Shown: in pieces, positions 51,999 through 59,269 of the stretch
How positions within the stretch are numbered: the first letter of the stretch is position 1
How the letters are laid out: the number at the start of each line of letters is the position of its first letter
Source of the DNA: an uncultured Phascolarctobacterium sp.
GTDB lineage: Bacteria; Bacillota; Negativicutes; Acidaminococcales; Acidaminococcaceae
DNA: 64,000 bases
Assembly: GCF_900770955.1 (NCBI RefSeq)
Contig: NZ_CAAGLX010000011.1
Location: 301,589 to 365,588 of the forward strand
Direction: 5' to 3'
Made by a program: the position numbers and the translations under genes
The notes under the pieces: model-generated
Told to the model about the DNA's origin: nothing
The model's input: only the letters and a program-made list of their open reading frames with translations
Databases searched by the model: none

Positions 51999-52608
51999 CC
52001 GCAAGGCCCGCAGCAGACGGCGCAAGAAGTCTGGGCGTCTGCACAGCTGGCTGCTAATGCTTGGCGTGCTGCTGGCAGTATGCTTCGGCTGCTGGAAGGT
52101 TTGGAGCAGTGATACCGTGCAGATGCGCTTCGTGTATATGTGGGATTATCAGCAGGATATTGTGACCTACAGCAAGAAAAACGATGTGGACCCGTTTCTG
52201 GTTGCGGCCATTATCAAAAATGAAAGCAACTTTAAGCATGATGCTGTTTCTAAAGTCGGAGCTGTCGGCCTGATGCAGATTATGCCGGAAACTGGGCGCT
52301 GGATTGCTGAGCAGATGGGGCTGAAGAATTATCAGGACAGTGATTTGTACCAGACCAGGACTAACATTCGCATGGGCTGCTGGTATGTAGGCGAGCTGGA
52401 ACACGAATTCCAGCATAACCTGGTACTGCTGATGGTGGCCTATAACGCAGGGCGCGGACAGACGCATGAATGGATGCAGGAAAACGGCTGGGACTATAAT
52501 TTCAATGATATAAAGTCTATTCCCTATCCTGATACCCGCGAATATGTTGCTAAGGTACTGCAGGACAGGGATAAGTATTATCTGCTTTATAAGGATAAGA
52601 TAAAGTAA
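51988..52608 (+). CDS. membrane-anchored lytic transglycosylase (Slt family)
   Basis: A 206-residue protein with a basic N terminus, one membrane segment (WLLMLGVLLAVCFGCW) and a periplasmic Slt-type transglycosylase domain. The catalytic glutamate is in IIKNESNFKHDAVS, followed by GAVGLMQIMPETGRW and the later LVLLMVAYNAGRGQTHEW. It cleaves peptidoglycan glycan strands to anhydro-muropeptides. I chose GTG at 51988 with GGGTGG upstream; the longer frame from 51913 lies inside coaE. Last gene of the polA operon. Confidence 0.92.
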   Translation: MKVNRKARSRRRKKSGRLHSWLLMLGVLLAVCFGCWKVWSSDTVQMRFVYMWDYQQDIVTYSKKNDVDPFLVAAIIKNESNFKHDAVSKVGAVGLMQIMPETGRWIAEQMGLKNYQDSDLYQTRTNIRMGCWYVGELEHEFQHNLVLLMVAYNAGRGQTHEWMQENGWDYNFNDIKSIPYPDTREYVAKVLQDRDKYYLLYKDKIK

Positions 52609-52649
52609 CCGCACATGAAGATTTTTATAAATTTTTTTCGTAAGGTTAC

Positions 52650-52678
52650 TTGACGAACGCGCCGAAGTATGCTATTAT
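52650..52678 (+). promoter_or_regulatory. promoter of the first tRNA-Leu unit
   Basis: TTGACG at 52650-52655 and TATTAT at 52673-52678 are 17 bp apart. The leader holds a GTTGCT/AGCAAC hairpin (52686-52703) that is also present in the second unit. Confidence 0.75.
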
Positions 52679-52718
52679 ATCTATGTTGCTTATGACAGCA
52701 ACGAAATGAATAAAGCAT

Positions 52719-52804
52719 GCGGTAGTGGCGGAACGGCAGACGCGCTAGCCTCAGGAGCTAGTGGGGGAGACCCCGTGGAGGTTCAAATCCTCTCTACCGC
52801 ACCA
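52719..52804 (+). tRNA. tRNA-Leu (CAG)
   Basis: An 86-nt tRNA with acceptor GCGGTAG/CTACCGC, discriminator A and encoded CCA. The anticodon stem CTAGC/GCTAG encloses CTCAGGA, giving anticodon CAG for CUG. The long variable arm (TGGGGGAGACCCCGTG region) is the type II form expected of tRNA-Leu. Confidence 0.95.
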
Positions 52805-52833
52805 TTTTTATTTATGAACTTTATCCCAAAGAC

Positions 52834-52919
52834 GCGGTCGTGGTGGAACGGCAGACACGCCACTTTGAGGGGGTGGTGGGAGAAATCCCGTGTGGGTTCA
52901 AATCCCACCGACCGCACCA
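52834..52919 (+). tRNA. tRNA-Leu (GAG)
   Basis: An 86-nt tRNA with acceptor GCGGTCG/CGACCGC and encoded CCA. The stem CCACT/GGTGG encloses TTGAGGG, giving anticodon GAG for CUC/CUU. It has a long variable arm and follows the first tRNA-Leu by 29 bp in the same transcript. Confidence 0.95.
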
Positions 52920-52933
52920 ACATTGAATTGATG

Positions 52934-52964
52934 AGGACTTATGTTAACGCATGAGTCCTTTTTT
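52934..52964 (+). terminator. terminator of the first tRNA-Leu unit
   Basis: AGGACT at 52934-52939 pairs with AGTCCT at 52954-52959, extended by ATG/CAT, followed by T6. Confidence 0.85.
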
Positions 52965-53008
52965 GTTTTTCTGTTTCAAATTTTTATAGAAAAAATTCAA
53001 AAATAGTG

Positions 53009-53037
53009 TTGACAGGACATGCGGTTTGTGCTATTAT
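53009..53037 (+). promoter_or_regulatory. promoter of the second tRNA-Leu unit
   Basis: TTGACA at 53009-53014 and TATTAT at 53032-53037 are 17 bp apart. From the -10 box through the tRNA the sequence nearly duplicates the first unit. Confidence 0.85.
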
Positions 53038-53077
53038 ATCTATGTTGCTTATGACAGCAACGAAAAGCATAAAGTAT

Positions 53078-53163
53078 GCGGTAGTGGCGGAACGGCAGAC
53101 GCGCTAGCCTCAGGAGCTAGTGGGGGAGACCCCGTGGAGGTTCAAATCCTCTCTACCGCACCA
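53078..53163 (+). tRNA. tRNA-Leu (CAG), second copy
   Basis: Identical to the tRNA at 52719-52804, including the encoded CCA and anticodon CAG. The 40 bp upstream are also nearly identical, so promoter and gene were duplicated together. Confidence 0.95.
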
Positions 53164-53175
53164 TTTAAATCTCTG

Positions 53176-53204
53176 GTCTAAGAGCATGGCTCTTGGGCTT
53201 TTTT
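53176..53204 (+). terminator. terminator of the second tRNA-Leu unit
   Basis: GTCTAAGAGC pairs with GCTCTTGGGC around ATG (53176-53198), followed by T6. Confidence 0.8.
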
Positions 53205-53290
53205 GTTTTGCTTGCGAAAGCTCTGCAAGTATGAGAAAATGTAAGCATAGTATGAGCTTCTGATAAAAATATCTAAGGGAGTGTGTGCTT

Positions 53291-53881
53291 ATGGCATTTG
53301 ATAAATTGCAGAATATAAACAGAAAAACTGCTGCCGTTTGTGTGGCGGCACTGCTGACAGGCTTTATTGCCGGAGCAGGCTACGCCTGGAGCAGCAATAA
53401 GACATCTCCGCATTACAATGTGGCGAAGCTCACTGGCGAACTGCATTATGCCAAGGTAGAGACGGGTAGGCTGCAGTGCGTTGTACTGCGGGATAAGGCC
53501 GCTATGTACAGTGACCCGTCAGGACTGCGCGGAAGGGTTATTGATTATTTGTCTGCTGGCGTTAAGGTTGATTATGTCGATACAGTTTCCAGCCAGGATA
53601 AGGATGAACGCTATGCTGTTGTGGAGCAGCAGCTGCAGTTCCGCAAGTTTTTCGGAAGGCGGCATATTATTCCTGCAGGCACGCAGGTGCTTATTCTGCA
53701 GCCAGACCGGGGCAGCGGTGAAACTAAGGGACGTGTTTTTGTTGACGACAAGGAATATGATCTTGATTTTTCTACCAATCTGCTGCGTTTTCCTTATGTA
53801 GGTCAGTGGAAAAAGGTTGAATTCAACGGCAAGCCGGGCTTTGTAAAATATAATGAGCTTGCGGATGCAAAGCTGATGTGA
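53291..53881 (+). CDS. membrane-anchored protein of unknown function
   Basis: A 196-residue protein with one N-terminal membrane segment (AAVCVAALLTGFIAGAGYAW) and a periplasmic part with beta-rich stretches (VVLRDKAAMYSDPSGLRGRV, VEFNGKPGFVKYNEL) that look like an SH3-type module. I chose the ATG at 53291 with AAGGGAGTG upstream. It is followed ten bases later by a gene of the same architecture, so the two are probably one operon of related envelope proteins. Family not recognised. Confidence 0.7.
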   Translation: MAFDKLQNINRKTAAVCVAALLTGFIAGAGYAWSSNKTSPHYNVAKLTGELHYAKVETGRLQCVVLRDKAAMYSDPSGLRGRVIDYLSAGVKVDYVDTVSSQDKDERYAVVEQQLQFRKFFGRRHIIPAGTQVLILQPDRGSGETKGRVFVDDKEYDLDFSTNLLRFPYVGQWKKVEFNGKPGFVKYNELADAKLM

Positions 53882-53891
53882 GGTGGGAGCG

Positions 53892-54380
53892 ATGAGTACC
53901 AGGCTGGTAACAAGGATTGCGGTATTACTCTGCCTGCTGGCAGGCTTTGCAATCGGTATGAATATTTTTGGTTTGAAGGACAGAAGCTACAGCGTGAAGA
54001 GCGATGACTGCTTTTATAAGGAGCCTTCTGTGACTGCGCAGCCGGCAGGAGGCTTTGCCAAGGGCGAGGAGCTTGATGTAACGGATAAGCTGGAGCTTGC
54101 AGTACCTACTGCGGTTAAGGCGGTGCAGAACAAGATAGTAGAGGATAAGAACCGTACTAAATATCAGCTGCGCGAGGGCGATGTTTATAAGCTGGCGGAA
54201 GCACGCATGGATAAGGCAAACACTCCTTGCGTTATTGAGGTGCAGACTACTAAAGGCGCAACAGCTGAGCTGGAGGTGGACAAGGCACTGCTGCAGCCGG
54301 TTGATGAAGGAACGTGGCTGCAGGTACGCAGCAAGGGCGGTGCCGGTGCCTGGGTGCGTGTGCAGAGCAAATGGTATTAG
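53892..54380 (+). CDS. membrane-anchored protein of unknown function
   Basis: A 162-residue protein with an N-terminal membrane segment (LVTRIAVLLCLLAGFAIGMN) and a periplasmic part that ends in GTWLQVRSKGGAGAWVRVQS, again resembling an SH3-like strand set. AGGTGGGAG precedes the ATG. It is downstream of a gene of similar design and no family is recognised. Confidence 0.7.
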   Translation: MSTRLVTRIAVLLCLLAGFAIGMNIFGLKDRSYSVKSDDCFYKEPSVTAQPAGGFAKGEELDVTDKLELAVPTAVKAVQNKIVEDKNRTKYQLREGDVYKLAEARMDKANTPCVIEVQTTKGATAELEVDKALLQPVDEGTWLQVRSKGGAGAWVRVQSKWY

Positions 54381-54474
54381 AGGATTGCTTGTGTAAACAG
54401 CTTAACATTTTTCCTTTAATTAATGTCATTTCTGCAAAAAAATGATAAAATTCTAGCTAATCGGCGATAAATAT

Positions 54475-54482
54475 TGTATAAT
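54475..54482 (+). promoter_or_regulatory. -10 element of the PheC-like gene
   Basis: TGTATAAT at 54475-54482 has a TG directly before a perfect TATAAT; the -35 is weak. The start codon is 49 bp downstream. Confidence 0.5.
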
Positions 54483-54530
54483 ACATCCAAAATATCCGCT
54501 GCATAGCAGATAAGAAAGAAGGATGGTAGT

Positions 54531-55322
54531 ATGGTAAACTTAAAGAAATTATGCGTAGGTGCGCTGTTGGCAACGACAATTTGCGGTGTCGGTGCTTTGA
54601 CTCCGAGCGCAGAGGCAGGAAAAATTGAAGATGTGCAAGCTCGTGGAGTTTTGTTGGTCGGCAGTACCGGCGATTATAAGCCTATGAGCTATCTTAATAA
54701 AGAAACTGGCAAGTATGAAGGCTTTGATGTAGAGGTAGCGGAGCTGTTAGCACAGTCCTTGGGTGTTAAGGTGCAATATGTGCCGACTACTTGGAAAACA
54801 CTGCAGGCTGACACTATGGCCGGAAAGTTTGACATTGCTATGTGCGGTGTTACAAGAACCTTTGCCCGTGAGCAAAAAATGAATATGTCTCATGGCTATC
54901 TGACATTCGGTAAGACGATTTTATGTCGCAAGGCTGATGCAAAGAAATTCACATCTGAGGCAGACCTGAATAAGAAGAGCGTTCGCGTTATGGTTAATCC
55001 AGGCGGTACAAATGAAAAATTTGCTTTGAGCAATCTGCCGAACTGCACACTTTTGGTACATCCGCAAAATGCAGAAATTCCCGCACTTATTGCCGAAGGC
55101 AAGGCTGATGTTATGATTACCGAAACGATGGAAGCACGTCGTTATGTGCGTGATGATGCTCGTCTGGCAGCACCTCTGCTAGATGATCCGTTTACGAAAA
55201 ATCACTTTGGTATCTTGATGGCTAAAGGTGACCAGGATTGGCTGAATTACGTAAACTTCTTTATGGAAGAAAAGGATATGGATGGTACGCTTGATAAGCT
55301 AGAGGACCAATATATCAAATAA
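54531..55322 (+). CDS. periplasmic PheC-like (cyclohexadienyl dehydratase) or family 3 binding protein
   Basis: A 263-residue exported protein with a Sec signal ending near PSAEA-G. It has the family 3 solute-binding fold: GVLLVGSTGDYKPMSYLN, KYEGFDVEVAELLAQSLG, TTWKTLQADTMAGKFDIAM and the segment NPGGTNEKFALSNLP. That GGTNE block and ADVMITETMEARRY resemble periplasmic cyclohexadienyl/arogenate dehydratase PheC more than ordinary amino-acid receptors. No ABC permease is adjacent. A true receptor role remains possible. GAAGGA precedes the ATG. Confidence 0.75.
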   Translation: MVNLKKLCVGALLATTICGVGALTPSAEAGKIEDVQARGVLLVGSTGDYKPMSYLNKETGKYEGFDVEVAELLAQSLGVKVQYVPTTWKTLQADTMAGKFDIAMCGVTRTFAREQKMNMSHGYLTFGKTILCRKADAKKFTSEADLNKKSVRVMVNPGGTNEKFALSNLPNCTLLVHPQNAEIPALIAEGKADVMITETMEARRYVRDDARLAAPLLDDPFTKNHFGILMAKGDQDWLNYVNFFMEEKDMDGTLDKLEDQYIK

Positions 55323-55335
55323 AGGTTGATTTATG

Positions 55336-55365
55336 AGCCGCTGCACTTAGGTGTGGCGGTTTTTC
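55336..55365 (+). terminator. intrinsic terminator
   Basis: CCGCTGCAC at 55338-55346 pairs with GTGTGGCGG around TTAG, followed by T5. Confidence 0.85.
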
Positions 55366-55372
55366 TTTCATC

Positions 55373-55401
55373 TTGACACTATGCGCATTAATACGTATAA
55401 T
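55373..55401 (+). promoter_or_regulatory. consensus promoter of hicAB
   Basis: TTGACA at 55373-55378 and TATAAT at 55396-55401 are separated by exactly 17 bp. ATACGTAT (55391-55398) overlaps the -10 box and is a likely operator for HicB autoregulation. Confidence 0.8.
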
Positions 55402-55420
55402 AATATTAGGGAGGGAGCTA

Positions 55421-55591
55421 ATGAAAAGACGCGAACTTCTGAAGCTTTTTGCCAAAGCAGGCTGGTATTTGAAACGTAATGGTTCCCAGCATGATATCTA
55501 TACGAATGGTGTTGATAGTGAAGCTGTTCCGCGGCATCCTGATATCAATGAGCGTTTGGCAAAAGCACTGATTAAAAAGTGGGGCCTTTAA
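55421..55591 (+). CDS. hicA: HicA-type mRNA interferase toxin
   Basis: A 56-residue HicA toxin with the double-stranded RNA-binding-like fold. The catalytic His24 is in NGSQHDIYT, and VPRHPDINERLAKALIKKWG is the characteristic C-terminal segment. GGGAGGGAG precedes the ATG at 55421; an earlier frame start at 55373 would overlap the promoter. It cleaves mRNA when not neutralised by the partner encoded downstream. Confidence 0.93.
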   Translation: MKRRELLKLFAKAGWYLKRNGSQHDIYTNGVDSEAVPRHPDINERLAKALIKKWGL

Positions 55592-55629
55592 TGGCCCTGC
55601 TTTTTAAGGGAATTACGGAGGTATTTATC

Positions 55630-56019
55630 ATGAAAAGCGTAGCTTATCCTATTATTTTAGAAAAAGAAGCTGATGGTTATTTTGTAACTGTACCAGATAT
55701 TGATAGATACACACAGGGGGAAGATATTGCGGACGCTATGGAAATGGCGCGTGATCTGATTTGCTTGTGGCTCCTTGATTTGGAGGAATCCGGCAAAAGT
55801 ATTCCGCAGCCTGCCTCCATGGAGCTGAATGTCAGCAAGGATGCTATAGTAACCTTTGTTGATGTAAATCTTGATGAATACAGGAAAAAATACGGTACAC
55901 GAGTTGTGAAGAAAAACTGCACGATTCCGGCTTGGCTTAATGCCCGCGCCGAGGCGCTTGGCGTTAACTTCAGCCAAACACTGCAGGAGGCGCTTTTAGC
56001 CAAGATTGAGGCTTGCTGA
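55630..56019 (+). CDS. hicB: HicB-type antitoxin
   Basis: A 129-residue antitoxin. The N-terminal RNase-H-like half reads YPIILEKEADGYFVTVPDI and is followed by GEDIADAMEMARDLICLWL. The C-terminal half (IPAWLNARAEALGVNFSQTL) is a ribbon-helix-helix-like DNA-binding motif. ACGGAGG precedes the start. It neutralises HicA and probably represses the shared promoter. Antitoxin downstream of toxin is the common hicAB order. Confidence 0.93.
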   Translation: MKSVAYPIILEKEADGYFVTVPDIDRYTQGEDIADAMEMARDLICLWLLDLEESGKSIPQPASMELNVSKDAIVTFVDVNLDEYRKKYGTRVVKKNCTIPAWLNARAEALGVNFSQTLQEALLAKIEAC

Positions 56020-56038
56020 TTTCCAACCTATAATGCTT

Positions 56039-56068
56039 GCAGCAGTTCGTTATGAGCTGCTGCTTTTT
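56039..56068 (+). terminator. intrinsic terminator of hicAB
   Basis: GCAGCAG at 56039-56045 pairs with CTGCTGC at 56057-56063, followed by T5. Confidence 0.85.
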
Positions 56069-56208
56069 ACTTTTATCGAAGGCATCGTTCACTTTAGGCT
56101 TGACTTTTGGTTAACCTGGTGTTACTCTTTGCTTATCGGAATGTCTGCACAGACAGGCTTTAGATTGATTAATGAAGAGTATTAAGAGAATCAGAGAGGA
56201 TGATATAT

Positions 56209-57207
56209 ATGCGTAAACGTATTTTAGAGCTGTTGCGAAACAGTAAGGGGACACCGGTTTCCGGTGAAGAGATTTCCAAGGAGCTGGAAGTTTCGCGCAC
56301 TGCTATCTGGAAGCATATCCAGGCTTTGAAGAACGAGGGCTACGAGATTGAATCAGTGCCTAAGCGCGGTTATATTCTGCGTGAGGTTCCGGACCGCCTG
56401 TTCCCGCAGGAAATTTTGTCCCGCCTGCAGACTAAATGGCTGGGCCGCAATATCTGCTACCGCGACAGCGTTGATTCCAGCAATAATCTGGCTAAAGCAC
56501 TGGCCAATGAAGGCTGTGAAAACGGTCTCCTGGTAGTGGCAGAGGAACAGGGAGCAGGTAAAGGACGTTTATCCCGCGGCTGGATTTCTCCTTATGCCAA
56601 GGGCATCTGGTTTTCTGTGGTGCTGAAGCCGCCGTTCCTGCCGCAGGAGGCTTCCAAATGTACGCTTTTGGCAGCAGTTGCCGTAGTCAAGGCTATCAAC
56701 AAGATTGCCGGCGTTCATGCAGCTATCAAATGGCCTAACGACGTTCTTTTGCTGGGACGCAAGCTTGTAGGCATCCTGACGGAGATGAATGCCGAATTCG
56801 GTCATATTAATTATGTAGTTATCGGCACCGGTATCAACACCAATGCTTCTCCCGAGGATTATCCCGAGGAAGTACGCGATTTGGCTGTTTCCGTGGCTGA
56901 TGCCGCAACCGAGCCCTTTACCAGAGTAGAGCTTTTGTGCGATATCCTCAAAAATATGGAGGAGCTTTATGAAACTGCGGTTCAGGAAGGCTTCGGTCCT
57001 GTGTTTGACGAATGGCGCCGTTATTCCTGCACCTTAGGTCAGGAGGTAAAGGTTATTGCTCCGGATATGACTTATTTCGGTACGGCCGAGGATATTGATG
57101 AGGAAGGCCTGCTGATTGTACGCCGCGAGGACGGCAGCAAGGAAAAGGTTGTAGCCGGTGATGTTTCTATCCGCCCGGCGAAGGCGAGGGGAAATGAGTA
57201 CGCGTAA
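56209..57207 (+). CDS. birA: bifunctional biotin-protein ligase/biotin operon repressor
   Basis: A 332-residue BirA. The N-terminal winged helix (RKRILELLRNSKGTPVSGEE, ISKELEVSRTAIWKHIQAL) precedes the ligase domain with the GAGKGRLSRGWISP region that binds biotinyl-AMP and the KWPNDVLLLGRKLVGILTEM block. It attaches biotin to acceptor proteins and may repress biotin genes. I chose the ATG at 56209, nine bases after AGAGAGG; the ATG at 56200 directly abuts that site. No biotin operon is in the window. Confidence 0.95.
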   Translation: MRKRILELLRNSKGTPVSGEEISKELEVSRTAIWKHIQALKNEGYEIESVPKRGYILREVPDRLFPQEILSRLQTKWLGRNICYRDSVDSSNNLAKALANEGCENGLLVVAEEQGAGKGRLSRGWISPYAKGIWFSVVLKPPFLPQEASKCTLLAAVAVVKAINKIAGVHAAIKWPNDVLLLGRKLVGILTEMNAEFGHINYVVIGTGINTNASPEDYPEEVRDLAVSVADAATEPFTRVELLCDILKNMEELYETAVQEGFGPVFDEWRRYSCTLGQEVKVIAPDMTYFGTAEDIDEEGLLIVRREDGSKEKVVAGDVSIRPAKARGNEYA

Positions 57208-57239
57208 AACGATAAGCGGTAAATAGCTACAATTTCTTC

Positions 57240-57267
57240 TTGCAATATTTCCGCTTTGTGGTAAAAT
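57240..57267 (+). promoter_or_regulatory. promoter of coaX
   Basis: TTGCAA at 57240-57245 and TAAAAT at 57262-57267 are 16 bp apart, 62 bp before the start. Confidence 0.6.
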
Positions 57268-57328
57268 AAAAAAGGCTTTTATGCCGTATTTTGCGAACGG
57301 AAAGCAGATTTCCGAGGAGGAACTCAGA

Positions 57329-58105
57329 ATGTTACTTGTTATGGATGTAGGAAATACTAACATTGTAGCCGGTGTTTATGATGATAAAAATTTAAAGGTA
57401 CACTGGCGCTTTTCTACAGACCGTTCTAAAACTGCAGATGAATTTGGTATCATGCTGCGCAGCATGTTTGCTTATAGTGATGTGGAAATGGATAAGATTT
57501 CTTCCGTCATTATTTCCAGTGTTGTGCCTCCGGTGCTGATTCCCTTGTGCCATATGTGTGAGCGCTATTTCGGTATTAAACCGATGGTTGTAGGACCTGG
57601 CGTTAAAAACGGCATTTTCATTAAATACGATAATCCCAAAGAGGTTGGTGCAGACCGTATTGTCAATGCTGTAGCAGCCTTTCATAAATTCAGTCATATG
57701 GGTAAGCCGATGATTATTATTGATTTCGGCACTGCCAACACCTTCTGTGCTCTGCTGCCGACAGGTGAATACCTGGGCGGTGCTATTGCGCCCGGCATCG
57801 GCATTTCTACAGAAGCGCTCTTCCAGCGTGCGGCAAAGCTGCCGCGTATCGAACTCGTTAAGCCTAAATCCGTAATCTGCCGCAATACTGTAAGCTCTAT
57901 GCAGGCAGGTGCTATTTACGGCTTCGTAGGTCAGATGGAGGGCATTGTCAACCATATGAAGAAGGAGCTCGGCAGTGATGCTTATGTTATTGCTACCGGT
58001 GGCTTTGCTAATACTATGGCTGCGGAATCTGATTGTATTGATGTTGTAGAACCGTTCCTGACCTTGGATGGCCTGCGCATTTTGTACGAAAAAAACGCTA
58101 AATAA
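57329..58105 (+). CDS. coaX: type III pantothenate kinase
   Basis: A 258-residue CoaX of the ASKHA fold. LLVMDVGNTNIVAGVYD is the N-terminal phosphate loop, then KPMVVGPGVKNGIFIKYDNP, GADRIVNAVAA and IIDFGTANTF. Type III kinases need a monovalent cation and are not inhibited by CoA. I chose the ATG at 57329 with CGAGGAGG upstream. It sits between birA and dusB, a common Firmicute neighbourhood. Confidence 0.96.
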   Translation: MLLVMDVGNTNIVAGVYDDKNLKVHWRFSTDRSKTADEFGIMLRSMFAYSDVEMDKISSVIISSVVPPVLIPLCHMCERYFGIKPMVVGPGVKNGIFIKYDNPKEVGADRIVNAVAAFHKFSHMGKPMIIIDFGTANTFCALLPTGEYLGGAIAPGIGISTEALFQRAAKLPRIELVKPKSVICRNTVSSMQAGAIYGFVGQMEGIVNHMKKELGSDAYVIATGGFANTMAAESDCIDVVEPFLTLDGLRILYEKNAK

Positions 58106-58144
58106 GAGCAGGGATTTATTCCGTCGCTCGTGAGAAAAAAGTTG

Positions 58145-58187
58145 AAGCTGTCGTGAGTAGCGTTTTGCTGCGCGACAGCTTTTTTTC
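58145..58187 (+). terminator. intrinsic terminator after coaX
   Basis: AAGCTGTCG at 58145-58153 pairs with CGACAGCTT at 58173-58181, followed by T7. It ends just before the dusB ribosome binding site. Confidence 0.85.
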
Positions 58188-58203
58188 GATAGGAGTTATA
58201 TTT

Positions 58204-59211
58204 ATGAATATTGGTAATATAGAGCTGTCTGCACCGTTGGCGCTGGCGCCGATGGCAGGCATTACGGATTTGCCGTTCCGCCTGATTTGCCGTCGTCTGG
58301 GCTGCGGCATGACGGTGTCGGAGATGGTGAGCGCTAAGGGGCTGCTGTACAAAAACGTCAAAACCACCGAAATGCTGCGTATTGATGACGGCGAGCGCCC
58401 TACGGCTATTCAGCTTTTCGGCAGTGTGCCGGCGGAGCTGGCGGAGGCTGCACGCATGGTAGAGGCCAGCGGTGCGGATATGATTGATTTTAATATGGGC
58501 TGCCCGGTGCCGAAAATCGTCAATAACGGCGAAGGCTCGGCGTTGATGAAGAATCCGCAGTTGGCGCATGATATTCTGGCGGCGATGGTTAAGGCCGTAA
58601 AGATTCCGGTGACGGTAAAGTTCCGCGCCGGCTGGGACGATAACAACCGCAACGCGGTGGAGATTGCACGTGCCGTGGAGGCGGCAGGCGTGAGCGCTGT
58701 TGCTGTACACGGACGTACTCGCCAGCAGTTTTACGAGGGTAAGGCCGACTGGAGCATTATCGCCGACGTGAAGCAGGCAGTAAGTGTGCCTGTATTCGGC
58801 AACGGTGATATTTTTACGGTAGCAGACGGATTGCGTATGTTGGAGCAGACGGGCTGCGACGGACTGATGATCGGACGCGGCGCTGACGGCAATCCGTGGC
58901 TGTTTACCGCACTGGCGGCAGCATTGCGCGGTGAGCCGCAGCCGCAGCCTCCTTCTTTAAAGGAACGCCTGGCGCAGGCGGCGGAGCATCTGGAGATGCT
59001 CATAGCCTACAAGAATGAAGTGGTGGCGGTTAAGGAGATGCGCCGTCACATTTCTGCTTATCTTAAAGGCATGCCGCATGCTGCAGAATTCAGAGGACGC
59101 TTTCATAAGGTTGATACGCAGCAGCAGTTCCAGCAGCTGCTGACAGAATACAGTGAGTGCGCGCATCACTATTATGAAACAGAAAAACATTTTGCATCTG
59201 GCATTGTCTAA
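58204..59211 (+). CDS. dusB: tRNA-dihydrouridine synthase, DusB type
   Basis: A 335-residue FMN-dependent TIM-barrel enzyme that reduces uridines in tRNA. Landmarks: LALAPMAGITDLPFRLICRR, SGADMIDFNMGCPVPKIV with the catalytic cysteine, KFRAGWDDNN, VHGRTRQQFYEG and GDIFTVADGLRMLEQTGCDG. I chose the ATG at 58204 with TAGGAG upstream. The adjoining terminator means that it likely has its own, unseen promoter or relies on read-through. Confidence 0.95.
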   Translation: MNIGNIELSAPLALAPMAGITDLPFRLICRRLGCGMTVSEMVSAKGLLYKNVKTTEMLRIDDGERPTAIQLFGSVPAELAEAARMVEASGADMIDFNMGCPVPKIVNNGEGSALMKNPQLAHDILAAMVKAVKIPVTVKFRAGWDDNNRNAVEIARAVEAAGVSAVAVHGRTRQQFYEGKADWSIIADVKQAVSVPVFGNGDIFTVADGLRMLEQTGCDGLMIGRGADGNPWLFTALAAALRGEPQPQPPSLKERLAQAAEHLEMLIAYKNEVVAVKEMRRHISAYLKGMPHAAEFRGRFHKVDTQQQFQQLLTEYSECAHHYYETEKHFASGIV

Positions 59212-59232
59212 GACGCGTAAATATGTTAAAAT
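59204..59232 (+). promoter_or_regulatory. promoter inside the dusB end, for the 59270 gene pair
   Basis: TTGTCT at 59204-59209 and TAAAAT at 59227-59232 are 17 bp apart. The start codon follows 38 bp later. Confidence 0.6.
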
Positions 59233-59269
59233 AATAATTTGTAAAAGAAGCATTTAGGGAGTTAAAAAC

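Noticed and set aside
52603..52651. terminator after the transglycosylase gene
   Set aside because: AAGTAACC and GGTTACTT pair, but the T run is in the loop and the right arm overlaps the tRNA promoter.
56100..56130. BirA operator in front of birA
   Set aside because: GGTTAACC is present once, but the paired half-site at the expected distance is missing.
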